Below, piece after piece: positions 24,484-37,020 of a stretch of DNA of 64,000 nt. The position numbers were made by a program, and so were the translations under genes. The notes below the pieces were generated by a model. The model worked only from the letters and a program-made list of their open reading frames with translations, ran no database searches and was not told the DNA's origin. Origin of the DNA: Volvox africanus (lineage: Eukaryota > Chlorophyta > Chlorophyceae > Chlamydomonadales > Volvocaceae); NCBI GenBank assembly GCA_030268105.1, contig BSDZ01000003.1, positions 7,529,501-7,593,500 of the forward strand. The letters are read 5' to 3'. The first letter of the stretch is position 1, and each line of letters starts with the position of its first letter.

Positions 24484-25078
24484 GGTTTTGTGCGTGGAGT
24501 TGTCATACGTCGCAAGGCTGCCAGAAGCTCCAAATTGTGGCAGCCGAATCAGAATCTGGAGCTTGCAAGGTGGACGCGAACGTGCGATTGTGTGCGCTTC
24601 TCCTGTACTGGCCCCGGGGCAGGAGAAACACGCAGTACCTGCTCCTCCCCGCACTACCTTCGCAGTGCTCTGTCGGCTGCTCCCCCCTTTACCCACCCAT
24701 ACGTGACAGACAGTGTGTCTTGGAATATAATTTAAAGGCAAATCATTTGTGGCTAGCGGGATGGCATCAAGCTGAGACACTACACGCAATCGTGACCGCA
24801 ACCGTAACAGTGCAATACCCTAGTTCCTTCATGCAGTTCTGAAAATATATTCTTTTGGACACTGCTCCAAAATCTGATTCAGCTGGACAGCAGCTATCTG
24901 GTAGCTATGGTTTTACGAGGCCACAGGAGGGAAGAGAAGATCCGGTTCCAGCTGTGCATGACGTATGCAGTTTCTTCACGATGGCGCGATGAAAATCTAT
25001 ATTACATATACTTGACATGCCGACGCCCCCACCATAGGCTTCCCACCCCGACCGTCCACCCTTTTCCTACGTACCGTT

Positions 25079-25083
25079 TTACA
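25079..25083 (-). terminator. Candidate TGTAA poly(A) signal of the p28 gene
   Basis: This is the first minus-strand TGTAA after the p28 stop codon, about 585 nt downstream. Confidence 0.3.
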
Positions 25084-25667
25084 TGGAAAGAACATCACCT
25101 TGCTGACTGATTCAGACATATCTGCGCTCGCATACCTTACGCATTAAAAACACGCTTCAACATTTGCGCAGAGGCAGTCGTTACGTCATGTACATTTTAG
25201 CTGGCGAACTCAAGTCAAGGCACAGCGCATGCCGAATGCAGTTACCTGGCGTGGAGTCAAATACACAAGCACCTGTCAAAGATATGCGATGGTGGCATAC
25301 ACGCCATCAAGTCACAACAATAGTTGAATAGTCACACGGCCCACCTAACGGGCGACCTCACGAGGGTTTAGGGCTGCTCCGCCGCTTCTACAACGTCAGA
25401 AGAGCCCAGCCGCGTCGTCCTCCATCGCATGCCCTTAACCTACGTGGCAGCCCCTTAGCCTTACCCTACCGACGGATATCCTGGCTCACGCCCCTCTGGC
25501 CGTCCGAACCGTGCGTGCCCGCGTCCGCTGACGCGCCTCCGTTAAACGTACCTACTGGTCTTTCATAGAACCCCCTTTATCCGGCCTTTTGATTGGTCCC
25601 TCCTGGACCTTCATGAAAGGGGCCCATGTGGACATTATTATTATCCTGGTAAGGCCGTCGCCGCTCC

Positions 25668-27555
25668 TCACGTGGCCGGCGCAGGTACACCCGGCGCGCC
25701 CTTCTTGGCAGGGACTAGGAACGTCTCCAGTTGCCCCTTGAGCTGCTTCGCGTAGTTCTCCAGGTACGCAACCTCGTCCTTGTGCTTCTTAGCGTCCACC
25801 TCGCGCCGCTCACTCTCACGTTTCTCGATCGCCTCGCACTTGAACTTCCACTCTTGCACCTGCAAGCGTTGAAGGCCCGGTCCAGCATCAGACAGCCACA
25901 AACAGGAACTTGTGTGAACGCAGCAGCAACCCTGATCAAACACTTCCAGTCATACATTATCACTCAGCGACCAGTCATCAGTCAGCTCGTTATCCTGTAA
26001 GGCTCCAACCCACGTCCCTGCTGCTGCTGCTGCTGCCTAAGTCCTAAGTCCGTACGACAGCTAGTGTTATGTTGGTTGCCGGTGTTGCCCACATCCCCAA
26101 CCACTTTGGCAGCGTCAAAGGCGATGAACCCGTGTGGTCACATCTATCATTCTCCCTCCTCTATCATCCTATTAACTATATGCGAAATCACTAACCGCTA
26201 CGTTAGTGCGGTGTGCCTGCTTCCTGAACACGAATACGTTTTGATTGTGCCCTACATAAGGGCAAAAGGCTGCATCCTCGCCCCTATCTGTTTCGCTTTT
26301 TGCATAACTGGGTTGCCTCTAAATGCGCCAATTACACCCAGCAGGCAACGCTGCCGGTTTGATCCCAGCAGCATACAGCTTAAGCATTCGACTCAGTGCC
26401 AACGTCCCAGATAGCAAAGAAGAGGAAAGCTTCCATCCATGCCTACGCTGAACCCAAATACCCGCTTCATCCCCACCTGGCGCTCGAGATCCTTCACGTC
26501 CGCCTCCAGCTGCGTGATCCGGGACTCCATCTCGCTCTTGCCCTGCTCCGTCTGGAGAGCTTTGCGTATGCCGAACGCCACTGCGCTCTCATACAAAGTC
26601 TACATGGGATGCAGCGAACCCCGCGCATGAGAACAGCAAAAGGTATTTGGTAACTCCCGGTCCTACCTGAGAGTTCATTTGGGATCTGCATACTTAATTG
26701 TGGACACGGTGCGGGTATGCCAGTATGCACCATGCTGTTCTCCGTGTCTCACGTCGAGCGCCCTATAGATAGAGTGTATCGAGGCCCCATGCTCCCGCCC
26801 CCAGGGGCTCCCACCTATCTGTAAGTAAACATTAAGATTTAGCATCCACACTGTCGTGCACCAGCTCGTCACAGGCTGGCGCGCCCCAAACCCTTCTCCA
26901 CTCCACCCGTACCTGGTATGCCGCAATGGTCATGCGCATTTCATCACGCACGCGCAGCAACAGGAGACCACGCTCCGCGCAGTTAATGGTGACCTGACGA
27001 ATGAGCTCATCAAAGGTTTGCGCGTATAGCTCCTCGCGGATGGGGCAGATGCCAGTCTCACGGGCCTGTAGGTGAGACTCGGAGGCTTAGTATTTGAATA
27101 AAATTACCTCTAAGGTTCATTCCGCACCTGGCGCTGCTGCAGCTGCTGGTCGAGCTTCTCCTGCAAATTAATGACGTCCAGCCGAGTCGCCGGTGTGCTG
27201 GATACATATTGCACCCAAAGCTGGCCATCTTCGGTCCACTCCCTATATTGGAGTCATCCTGGACATTAGTGAGAGGCACTGGGAAATAGTACATGGCGCG
27301 GCAACGCACCTTGGAGGCAAGATAGAGTTCAGAATATCTTCTGTCTGCGTGAGCCCCGGCTTTTGTTCGACTGGAGGAAGGGCACCCTGCAAACGCGGCC
27401 AACCACTCGTCAAACTTGCTCCATGTAGTCTTCGAAGCGCTTAGCATGCGAACCTTCTTGCCCGGCGCCCCTTTAGCGCCCTTCCCCTTATCCTTGCTTG
27501 TACTAACTAATACAGGGTTATCATATCTAACGAGCGATGTCAACGGAGGAATCAT
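25668..27555 (-). CDS. IDA4: Axonemal inner-arm dynein light chain p28
   Basis: Light chain of the single-headed inner-arm dyneins of cilia; in Chlamydomonas the IDA4 product p28 belongs to dyneins a, c and d. Six exons join in phase to 253 codons plus stop: 27555-27454, 27386-27310, 27242-27128, 27065-26913, 26599-26477 and 25859-25668. That length matches the Chlamydomonas protein. Landmarks in order are MIPPLTSLVRYDNPVLVS, ILNSILPPR, SSTPATRLDVINLQEKLD, ARETGICPIREELYAQTFDE, TINCAERGLLLLRVRDE and TLYESAVAFGIRKALQTEQ, followed by a coiled coil rich in Lys and Glu ending in PAKKGAPGVPAPAT. The first intron is only about 67 nt. The gene is transcribed toward the recombinase gene and in tandem with adenylate kinase. 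Confidence 0.95.
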
Positions 27556-28106
27556 CTTTGCCTACGCGGCCGGGCGGTCCCGGCGCAGCTCTTTCGTCGG
27601 ACAACTGAAAGTAAGCTAATGTAGCAAAGCAAAACGTAAGACACACTAAAACTTATATGGTCGCGGAATTGCTGGGATGGGACACTTCTCGCGACATTTC
27701 TCAAGCAAACAGTTGCAGTACAACCTGAAAGTACCAGGTTTAAGGTTTGCAATTTCCATACGGCTTCAACAGTAGCATGTTTATAGGTAAGGATGATGCT
27801 TCCTCTGTAAAAAATGATTTTCTGTCGGAGCATTGTCGTCTTAATCGACAATTAACCTGACCCGGTACGCGAGCGGTAGGGGTGATAACCCGGCTGCTCA
27901 CAGATGGGGCTCTGCCACGAAGTAGTCAGGCCAACTTTTGCTAGGTAAAGTGCACCTCACGACACCCGTTTCATGTGGCCTGGTTATAACCAGCCTGAAA
28001 ATGCCAAAAAATGACAACAATGTGACATGTTTGTCGAGCTGGTAGTTCACACGAATCATCCAGGCGAGGCGACGGTCAGCATGGCCAAAGCGGCTCGCGG
28101 GTGAAG

Positions 28107-28190
28107 GGCAATTATTTATATATAGTTGTATAGTTTAGTTGGGCAGCAGGGCAGCAATTACTTATGTATAGTTGTATAGTTTACTTGACG
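28107..28190. repeat. Two-copy tandem duplication, unit about 45 bp
   Basis: GCAATTA(T/C)TTAT(A/G)TATAGTTG followed by TATAGTTTA occurs twice, with the second copy about 45 bp after the first, separated by GGGCAGCAGGGCA. Confidence 0.75.
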
Positions 28191-28457
28191 AAGCGTAATC
28201 TGGGCTTGTGGCGCATGGGAGCCATGGTTGCGTGATCATACAATCATCCAGTATGACACAATATCCCGTGGGATTTCATTTGTGCAACCTGGATGTGAGG
28301 GGAGTAAATACAGTGTATGCGTTCGTACCAAAGCCTTACAAACTTACAGGAGGGTGGAGTGCCTTTCACGACCCCAGCAATCGACAGCATGGCGTGGTAT
28401 CGCACCCACCCACTCCAGTCCACCCGTTTCCGCCCCGCCTGCACCCCGCTGCACTGC

Positions 28458-28462
28458 TTACA
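28458..28462 (-). terminator. Candidate TGTAA poly(A) signal of adenylate kinase
   Basis: This is the first minus-strand TGTAA after the stop codon, about 435 nt downstream. Confidence 0.3.
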
Positions 28463-28896
28463 TTCACTCACTGCATCGTAGCCTCATCCCTACACACGTC
28501 AAATACTCGAGAGCCTACTCCATCCCGCTGAACCAACCGAGCAATCAAGTCGAGCTGTCGAAATCGAAGGTTCGTCGAGCCAGGCTAGGCGTGCCTGTGA
28601 TCACACGCGATCATCACATCCCGAAAGGTCCGAGACGAAAACCTGTCAACATCTCTGCTTTGCCTCCCAGGCCAACGCAAACCCCTAGCCAGCTCGCCAC
28701 AACAAAGAAAACCTTACGCCCTGTTGCCTTCCGTCCAGCGTGTCGGGAATTCAAGATGCAGCTGACTAAGACCCCACTTGAACAACAGTGTCTATCATAT
28801 TAAGGGTAATGGGGTGATCTTTAGCAAACCTTAGATACTACACCCGAAGTCCTAAGCTCCCTAAACCACCTAAGCCTCCCACACAAGAGAGCACAA

Positions 28897-31408
28897 TTAT
28901 TCATATACCCTGCACTCATCAGCCGCCGGTTGGTCCTTGCAGTACGCCTCCAGGGGGTCCTTCTTGGTGATGGCCTCATCCAGGGCGGCGCTAATGTCTT
29001 CGAACACAGCGTCCATGGACTTGGTGCCATCAATCTGTACATGGCAATGGGCAATAAAGGAGAAGAATCGTCGCTGCCACATAATGGCAAGGCACCTCTG
29101 GAAATGCACAAAAAAAGGAGAAGAAAGGGACAGGGTCCCTGATGCCCTGCCTGGCCCACTGGCCGTGACTAGGTACGTCACTTTCCTTCACTATCATTTA
29201 CTCCTTCGCTATCGAGCGCCTTCTAGAGGTCCTCAGCCCACCCGATGCCTTTGAATTACCTCCCTCAGGACGTCCTTGTAGTATCCCACCACGGCGCCAA
29301 CATTGGCGTTGTGAGTAGCCACACGAACACGGCACTGCGGGACGGGGCATCAGACAGCGGCGGGGAACGTGGTTCTAAGCATCAAAGTGAAGAGGGTGGT
29401 TCGTGTCGGGAGAAGGTCTTTGGGGCTCAATCGCGGCATCAACACACATGGATTAGGACATCGGGAGATGCCATCTGTCGGGATGAGGGTCAGATGTGAC
29501 GACCACATGACAAGGATCGCATTTCAGTTCGAGCGAGTGGCCACCCAGGTTGAAGAAATGCTACACATTGACACAACGGCGTAAAAATGCAGCCTTACCT
29601 TGTTGCCACTTGTATGATATAAAAGTTGATCTCCTTCCTAAGGACATCATACTGACAACGTACCATGCAGACAAGCTGAGCCATTGCCCCAACATAACTA
29701 ATCATTGCTTATATATTACTTACCTTGTCCTCCGTATCGTCGCTTCGCTGCTGGAGGCGATCCACAACCTCCGGTGGCGGCAGTTTGTACTTCATGTGGT
29801 AGATGGCGCCCGTCACGGGGTCCAAGCGCCGTCCGACCACACGCTCGACGAGCAGCTCGTCCGGCACCTATGACGACAAGGAAAAGACAGGGAAGACAAA
29901 GAAAAACGTGTCCAACATAACCAAAAAACACAGGAAGACTGTTTGATTTCATGACTTTCATCATCGTTCGGTACGACAGTTCATGGTTATCCATGGAACC
30001 GCAAAGTTGGTGGGGCGGCTTGTATGGATGCACGACATGAATTGGATGTGCGTCATCAAAGGGCGTAATTCAAATGTGGGGTGATAACTCCGGGTCTAGG
30101 AAGTGAGTTGCAAAGTCCCACCAGTGGTGTTTACATAGTTTGCTTCCAGCACGATCACTTTTCGCCAATTTGGAATCTAGGATAGAACATTCACATGACG
30201 GTTTACACCTAAAAAAACGGCGCATATTATATTAATGATGGGGTAAAAAACGGTGATAAATTTAGGCAAATTTCGAACAAACGGGAACAGCTGTTGAATC
30301 AGTGGAGGTACCCCACTAGGTGGGGCGAACGTGGTGGTGTTGAGATGCCGTATCCAGCAGCAGCAATCCTTGCGATATCGGTCTTCCAATCTTATATAAT
30401 CTAATCCTTAAATACGCTTCTTTAGGAATCATTACAACCTCATTAAATGCGTGGCAGTTTCCGTAGCAACTAGCGCGAATTTGTGAACTTTCCTTTTGCA
30501 TCACCCGCGCACGTTGACGATGTATACCCACGTCACGATACGTAGTTTCTTAGTTGGATCGAAGTACAGAGAATTTATTACCCAAAATCCGAACGGAATA
30601 GGAACTAAAACCTGAAAATATCATCACTTTTGACTCTACTGGGGGAGGCGGAGGGTTTACCTGAATCAGGAGGAAGAGGTCGGGGCGGATGCCCTCCTTC
30701 TCGATGGCCTCCGCCTGGGAAGCGCTGCGCGGGTACCCATCTAGCAACCAGCCCTGCATCTTCACATCGTCTTGGGCCAGGCGAGACTTAACCATCTCCA
30801 CCACAACCTCATCGGGGACAAGCACGCCTCGTTCCATGTAATCCTTCGCCTTCTTGCCAGCGGCCGTGCCATTCTTCACCTCGTCACGCAGAATGTCGCC
30901 GACCGAAATGTGAACCAGATTATACTGCATAAAAAATCGCATGCCACGGTAAGATCTTAATGGTTACATCTGTGCATCTCTTAGATGAAACGTCACAATT
31001 CGAGGGCATGTGACGTCACATAAGGGTTTCTGAACCACAAGTCACCGTCGCACCTTGTCAATGATTTTAGCGCATTGCGTCCCCTTTCCGGCAGCAGGCG
31101 CGCCGCTAATCATCACCTTAAGCGTCGCAGTCGTCTGGGCGGCAGGCGATGTTGAACCCATCACTTGTCAACATCCTGATTGCATCTTTCCATCAAGATA
31201 TAATGGCATCAAACCTTACCCGGACAGAGGATCGCCGAGCAGGCCGCACGCATGCCTTGCCTGTATGTGTGCAAGCACCATCTATCAAATTCCGTATTCT
31301 CTACAAAGTTATTCCGCCAGCTCAAGAGTATTCAAGGTGTTAAGCAAACGCACCTGAGCGGAAAGTTCCCTGCTGCCTTGGGGTAACCACCCTCTGCTGT
31401 GCAAGCAT
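28897..31408 (-). CDS. ADK: Adenylate kinase
   Basis: Interconverts AMP, ADP and ATP. Six exons give about 261 codons: 31408-31354, 31163-31054, 30924-30661, 29867-29724, 29334-29260 and 29034-28897. The P-loop [11 protein letters not shown] is followed by [55 protein letters not shown] (the NMP-binding and core regions), then [20 protein letters not shown] and the LID/core segment [10 protein letters not shown]. The C-terminal helix region [20 protein letters not shown] resembles plant plastidic adenylate kinases. The short first exon ([18 protein letters not shown]) looks like the start of an organelle-targeting peptide. It joins in phase, but its acceptor is weak; an alternative start is the ATG at 31161, giving MGSTSPAAQ. 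Exons 2-6 are secure, while the cellular location is inferred only. Confidence 0.92.
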
Positions 31409-32199
31409 TTTTGTGGGTTGCGACTGGCTGTGGTAGACTCTGCCTCCACGAATAACCTATATACGTAGTGTAAAAATTGGATCACACAGCTTACTCACCA
31501 AGAGAGAGCACGTTCGAGGGCAGGAGCTTTTACTGACCGTAGGGTGTCGGTGGGTCACCGCCGTACTGCACACGGCTGTTCAGCTGTTCTCAGTTTTGAG
31601 ATAAATTAATGTTATATGCAAGGAAAAGCAAAGTAAGTTCCAAGTAGTCACAGAAGGCATACCTTGCTGGACGCTTTGAAATGTTTTTCTTAAGCCCATG
31701 CATTAAGTGACGAAGAATCAGGAAATCTTATCAGACATATTTAATTTACGCCGCACATTTATTCGGCCATGAATGGAAGCGTTTGGGTTGATGTTCATTC
31801 CGAAATGCAATACTGTGGATCATCATAAGTATTCGACAACCATTAGGCCCAGAAGATGGGAGCCACGGCCGTAGAATAATTATGGCTAACTAGCGCGCGA
31901 CCTGCGAAAAGTGGCTGGCTGGGCTGGAGATGCGGATGCAGAACTTGCCGACTTGGACAATCCTGCGTGAATATGAATGTGGCGGATTCTGATATCAGCG
32001 CTGATAGAATTGTCGATAGGATCCTCGCCTCTGGCAAGGGGAATCCGGTTGGGCACCCTGGTGGTAATACAGGGAAACGGACCCAGGCGTCCAGACGGGC
32101 TATATCCGGGCGGGAGCTCACAGGACGAAGGAAGCGCAGCTCCCGGCCAGGCCGCTGTAAGCATGACATTCTCAGACCAAGGGTGGCGTAGATTCCAGG

Positions 32200-32512
32200 A
32201 TCGACGCACGCACTGACAGCCAAAGCCTGCCAAACTCTCGCCAGCGTTACTGGTGAACCGACTGCATGTGCCTTGATGGCCTCGTACTTTTCGACCATGC
32301 TGCAATCCCAGACAACTCAAACCATATGATTCTAAGAAATAAACGGTTGGTGCACATAATCAGAAAGCTACGACGCCAAAGCCCAGTACCTAATTATTGC
32401 CATTACGTATCCAAACATGCTCCATAACCGTCTGGATAACGTACCGAGGACCTTTGCGTGCCGCGCAAGCAATACATTTATGAACCCAAACTGCAACACC
32501 TCTCCCACCTTC
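32200..32512 (-). CDS. Two joined exons of an unrecognised minus-strand gene (partial)
   Basis: An exon at 32512-32390 (acceptor CTGCAG, donor TTAG/GTACTG) encodes VGEVLQFGFINVLLARHAKV and a basic, hydrophobic continuation ending FGYVMAII. It joins in phase to a segment starting at 32299 after TTGCAG, which encodes MVEKYEAIKAHAVGSP. The splice sites and the matching phase support a real gene. I do not recognise the family; the hydrophobic character suggests a membrane protein. Exons up- and downstream were not placed, and the relation to the fragments at 37-39.5 kb is unknown. Confidence 0.35.
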
Positions 32513-32884
32513 CTGCAGTGCCATCCACCTAGCTGCATAGGAGAGATTTTTATTGTTACGGTTACGCCACCCCTCAGGCGGCCGTGTACGCCACACCATT
32601 GAGCACGTGAACCCCATTGTTGGGGCCGCTTGATAGGGTTCACTGTATTTTTTAAATTGAAGAACCATGTTTTCCTTACGATAGGCCGTGTGATATGCAA
32701 GCCAGGTATTGTTGTTTTGATCATCGGTTGGTTATTCAACGTGTTTTCCTCGGTTGGCAGCTATATCATTATCATTATTATCACTATGGTTATGCCGCCC
32801 TGCGTGTGTTATGGATAGGTAACCCCGAGGATTAACAATACACGTTTGGGCACGTGTAACCCCGCCAATTGTTGTGGCCGCTGG

Positions 32885-33005
32885 GGTTGCTTGGTTTCAG
32901 AGATTCTCTTGCTCACTGCGACCCCTATCCATGTGCCAGCCCTGAATGGACCACCTACTGGCCTTTAGGTAAGCTTCTAAGCCACCCCGCACCTCATGGC
33001 CCCAC
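32885..33005 (+). repeat. Dispersed repeat family C, copy 1
   Basis: This segment shares the core CCCCTATCCATGTGCCAGCC, and a similar flanking layout including TACTGGC and CACCCCGC, with the reverse complement of 36485-36602. It lies next to family B copy 1. Confidence 0.6.
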
Positions 33006-33051
33006 TTCCCGGGTGGAGCATAACTGCCAGCAAGTCGTGACAGTGAGGGTT

Positions 33052-33142
33052 GTAGTAGTTGAGAGCCGCCCGAAATGCTGACACGGTGCTTCTGCACCTT
33101 GATTTTGTGCTGGTGTGTGGGCCGTACATGTACGACTATTAC
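33052..33142 (+). repeat. MITE-like family B, copy 1
   Basis: It starts GTAGTAGTTGAGAGC and ends GTACGACTATTAC, so the ends are imperfect inverted repeats (GTAGTAGTTG versus GTAATAGTCG). The interior contains GGTGCTTCTGCACCTT and GCTGGTGTGTGGGCCG. The element is about 91 bp. Confidence 0.7.
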
Positions 33143-33297
33143 AAGGGCGGACAAGGGCGGACACGATGACTGAAGAGCCATGCAATCCATGTTGCTCATA
33201 CACTGGGGCCCACACAGATCTTTAACCACCCCGGTTCTCATTAAGAAACAAGTTGTTGTCAGTCCAGATTCAAAGTACGACTGCTGATAAGCAATTT

Positions 33298-33374
33298 GTT
33301 GTGTCTCTGTTTTAGTATCCGCCAAACTGTTGAGGCCTGATCGAAAGATGTCCAATTTGCTGGTAATCCCAACG
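33298..33374 (-). repeat. MITE-like family A, diverged partial copy
   Basis: It reads GTTGTGTCTCTGTTTTAGTA, then CCTGATCGAAAGATGTCCAA, closely matching the reverse complement of the copy at 37422-37525. The far end is missing or abuts the next copy at 33383. Confidence 0.6.
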
Positions 33375-33382
33375 AGGTATGT

Positions 33383-33491
33383 GTTGAATCTCTGTTGTGT
33401 CCGCCTACAAGGCCCAATTGGAAGATATGACCATACACGGTCCATACATGGTCCATTCTGGACACTACCCGTAGATACCCCAGGATACTAC
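33383..33491 (-). repeat. MITE-like family A, copy 1
   Basis: It runs from GTTGAATCTCTGTTGTGTC to GTAGATACCCCAGGATACTAC. The interior GGCCCAATTGGAAGAT matches the other family members. The length is about 109 bp. Confidence 0.75.
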
Positions 33492-33499
33492 AGTATGAG

Positions 33500-36040
33500 C
33501 CACTACACAATCATGGCACCCTAACTCTCAGGGCCATCTTTGGAGATGGCAGGCAGATAGGTAGAGTTCGACATTAACTTTCTTTTCAATGTGTGACAGA
33601 AGTGCTTAATCCTCAGCATCATGCCCTAATGGACCCCGTGTCTCAGTGGTTTAAAATTGCCAGGCAGGACTGACAGAACTAAGGTCCCAGAGTTAGGCAC
33701 TGATGCACAGGTTGATGCAAACATGCGTGGCAGGATGCAAATGAATCCCATCTATCTGCCTAATTGGTAGATGCCCAGGCTAGTTGTTGTATCCTTAATG
33801 CACTTCGGTAAATCATTAAGATATAATAATTATCTGTTTATTATTTTATCATATAATATATTTAATTATCAGATTAACTGTTTCATGTTTCCATCTGGCA
33901 TTCGATTTGTGGATTTGGTCTCGGCTGTCGACGACCAATGCTAACCGACTTCCTGAAACATCCGAACCTGTCGGTTACTCCATAACCTGTATGGAGTGGG
34001 CCATTTACCGACTGAATGGTAAATGGTGGAACACCTGGTTCCTGGTTCACTGATCCTCCGGTTGTAGTGGTGACTTCTGAAGGTCACGCCCGGTTCGAGG
34101 CCTTATGGTCTCTCAAGTACGACCCAGTCGGCGGCTCTACTTAATCGGGCTCTGGCACAACAACCGGTATCTTTTGATACCACCCTTCGTGGGTACCATA
34201 TACAACACTAGTGCTGAGTCAGGCTTACGACCCGTTGCCTAAAATAAGTGAAGGTTGATAAACTAAAAAACCTCATCTGTCATGTGCAATGTGTTTGCTG
34301 TCCTACAGGGCACCAGGAGTGCCCAAGGACATCTGCTGCAGGGCAGCAGGGTGGAATGAAACATACAGAGGATCTCAAAACCTAGTGTTGTATCACTTCC
34401 GAACTCGTGGTAGTGATAACTACTGGCTTATAGGCAAGTCATGGTATAGGTACCCTATATGTAACAGGGCGAATGGCGCTGAAGCGCCAGAAAGAAACTG
34501 ACTTGTCGTAATTTGGCCTTATTTGGCAAATAACATAATTGCGTAATAATACATTAGTTACAATAGATCTAACGCATAGAACTTGGACAAGTTGCATGGA
34601 GCTACTTGCATGCGAGCAATCGTACAACGGTGTCAGTTGTAGAATGCGCGCCAGTTTTGGATAGACCTAAGGCCCCCTTATGAGCCAGGCAGCGCTATTT
34701 AAGGCGCCCGAATGGTTGAGACAGACACTTCTACTTCGACTTCCTTTTCCATTGTAATAAACTTACTATAATGTAAACTACGAGGAGTCAGCCTTGCACC
34801 ACGTGCCCTACGGCATAGTTACTCGGAGCTCGCCTTTACAGCTACCCCTATCAGCTAGGCGAAGCCTCTATTACACTATACATGCTCAGTATGTACAGCA
34901 AGCTACCATAACAAGCTGCAGTCTCTATGGAAGGGAATACATGAATATGTATTGAGAATATATACATAATCAACCACTGAGATCCAACCCAAGCTAGTCT
35001 AGCGGTGACAGGGTCACAGTTACATTAGGGCGTACAACCCATAGCTGCTTTGTTATGGCTCGTTGATGCTTCTGTCGATGCAACCTGACAAGACGATCGC
35101 TGACCCATAATTGAATGCATTGTGATCATTAATTATATCCTGTATACTTTTGCATGATCCTGCATCGATAAATATGTGAGATCGGTATTATACGTGTGAT
35201 GCTGCCAACATAACCGATGTTGCCGACAATTGATGACAACTGATGAATGCGTGGATGGAGCAGGCATACATAGTTGATTAGCAATAATTGAAGTAATTAA
35301 ATAAGTAACAATATTTGCTATATTATTACTTCAATGCTTGCATGATCAATGCATAAGTGTGAGAAGTGCAAGGTGTGGTTACCATGAGAATGCATCACGG
35401 AATAATTATATAAGAGCACACTTAGACTCACATTAATTAATTTTGATATCTACACCATGGTTACGAAGGTATAAGCGTAATGATGTGAGAAATGATCATA
35501 CACAACTGGATATTGATATTTGGCCATTCACACTGCATACTTGCTAGGAAGGCTTGATAACATACTGAGTGCGAATATTGGCAATACGTTTGTTAGGGTT
35601 TATCACACTTGCGGATTGGGGATCTGGTGTGATATGTACCACGAGGATAAGATGTGCGAGGACAGCCAGATAATATAAGCTTCTCACGAGCTCTAATCGG
35701 GCAATATTATTATATTGAGCTAAACTACACTACATTTGGCCAGAGCCAAGCCTGAGCATTGATAGCTGGTTAGATGATGATCGCCTGGAATTGGTTCTGA
35801 TAGCCATCACGTTCGCATCTCATATTTCGGACCATCTCATATTTTGGATCGTAAGTTATAATCCTTTCACTCCTGAAATCTTCCACTGTCCTTGAATCTC
35901 ATCCTGATGCGTTTGGCTTGCTGTGTAAGTGCATCGGCACTTGGCACTTAACGTTGAGACGTACAGCTAAGTGCATGAGCAGTGAAGAGGGATTCAATGA
36001 TAGCCCCTACGCTTACATATAGAGGGTGTAGCCATAGAGG
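33500..36040. other. AT-rich segment with almost no open frames
   Basis: Compared with the flanks this stretch is rich in A/T and shows almost no open frame above 60 codons. It includes a possible degraded LTR-like segment near 34500-34877 and tRNA-promoter-like motifs near 33640 and 34095, which I could not confirm. Confidence 0.5.
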
Positions 36041-36048
36041 GTGTAGCT

Positions 36049-36146
36049 GTTGTATCTCTGTTGTGTCGGCCTGCAAAGGCCCGATCGGAAGATAACCGTC
36101 TATGGCCCAATCTTTGACACTACCCGTAGATACCCCAGGATACTAC
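36049..36146 (-). repeat. MITE-like family A, copy 2
   Basis: It runs from GTTGTATCTCTGTTGTGTCG to GTAGATACCCCAGGATACTAC with interior CCCGATCGGAAGAT. The length is 98 bp. Confidence 0.8.
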
Positions 36147-36484
36147 ATAGCCAAGTGGCAACTTAGCAAGGAGCTAAGGCAAGTACCATAATATTAGGTC
36201 TAGCATCAAATTATACATACATATCATGAATGACTGATGGATGAAAACAAAATTTTCAATGGTAAACACCAAGCCCCTGGTAAACATGAAGTATATATGT
36301 AGTAGTTGAGTGCGGATCCGCCTCTCGAGGCCATTCCCTAAGGATCCGAGCTTGCGACCTCAAAGTCGCCAGTCCGAATCTGTGTCGGGGTAAAATGGCG
36401 TAAGGGGAATGCAGCTTGGATAGCCCGATTCTACGGAGTTGGGTCCGAGTCCGCATAGTCCGTGAAGTGCGCATCTGAGGCCAG

Positions 36485-36602
36485 TAACTGGGCTGATGGC
36501 GCGGGGTGGTTTGACACCCACCAAAATGCCAGTAGATCCGAAGGGGCTGGCACATGGATAGGGGCCGTAGAGAGTAAGGAAACTCTGCGTAACCAAAAAA
36601 CA
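36485..36602 (-). repeat. Dispersed repeat family C, copy 2
   Basis: On the minus strand this reads CCCCTATCCATGTGCCAGCC and further segments shared with 32885-33005. Confidence 0.6.
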
Positions 36603-36721
36603 GGTGATCTCTAGCGGCCTCAGATGAAGACGCTGAGGTACGCGTGCCCACTCAGTCAAAATTCCGGAGATCCCCATAATACACGCCAGCCCGCAAGGGC
36701 GGAGTAACCATAATAATAATA

Positions 36722-36826
36722 ATAATAGTTGAGAGCGGCAAAGGCCTCTCAAAATCCTGACAGGGTGCTTCTGCACCTTCACATTGTCCTGGTGTGTGGG
36801 CCGGACATGTACGACTACTATACTAC
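36722..36826 (+). repeat. MITE-like family B, copy 2
   Basis: It contains ATAGTTGAGAGCGGCAAAGG, GGTGCTTCTGCACCTT and GTGTGTGGGCCGGACATGTA, ending in ACGACTACTATACTAC. It matches copy 1 over nearly its whole length and lies next to AAT trinucleotide repeats. Confidence 0.75.
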
Positions 36827-37020
36827 TAACCCTACACCCTCACCCAGTGTAGCATTCATCCCAACCATGCTTGATGAATTACATGGAAGTTAATAATGCT
36901 AGCTGGCTGTTCCATCCATTCAAATACTTTACAATACAACATTGCGTAAGGGCCGTGAGTACACCTTGAATTCAGGATATATATATATATATACATATAT
37001 ATTCTTCAACATGTGTTTTT

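Larger units (their letters stand above)
24130..25667. other. Convergent 3'-3' intergenic region between recombinase and p28 genes
   Basis: Both neighbouring genes end here, so the region should contain two 3' UTRs. TGTAA candidates lie at 24479 on the plus strand and 25083 on the minus strand. No coding exon or repeat is evident. Confidence 0.5.
27556..28896. other. Intergenic region between adenylate kinase and p28
   Basis: This 1.3-kb tandem intergenic region should hold the adenylate kinase 3' UTR and the p28 promoter. It contains an imperfect tandem duplication near 28107-28190 with two copies of AGTTGTATAGTTTA. No gene is recognisable. Confidence 0.5.

Noticed and set aside
25668..31408. 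Operon-like reading of p28 and adenylate kinase
   Set aside because: They are on the same strand, but 1.3 kb apart with separate poly(A) candidates. Nothing suggests a joint transcript.
33630..34110. tRNA-promoter-like boxes (CTCAGTGGTTT near 33645; GGTTCGAGGCC near 34095)
   Set aside because: The boxes are too far apart and no cloverleaf can be drawn with an acceptor stem. A degraded tRNA-derived SINE is possible but not supportable.
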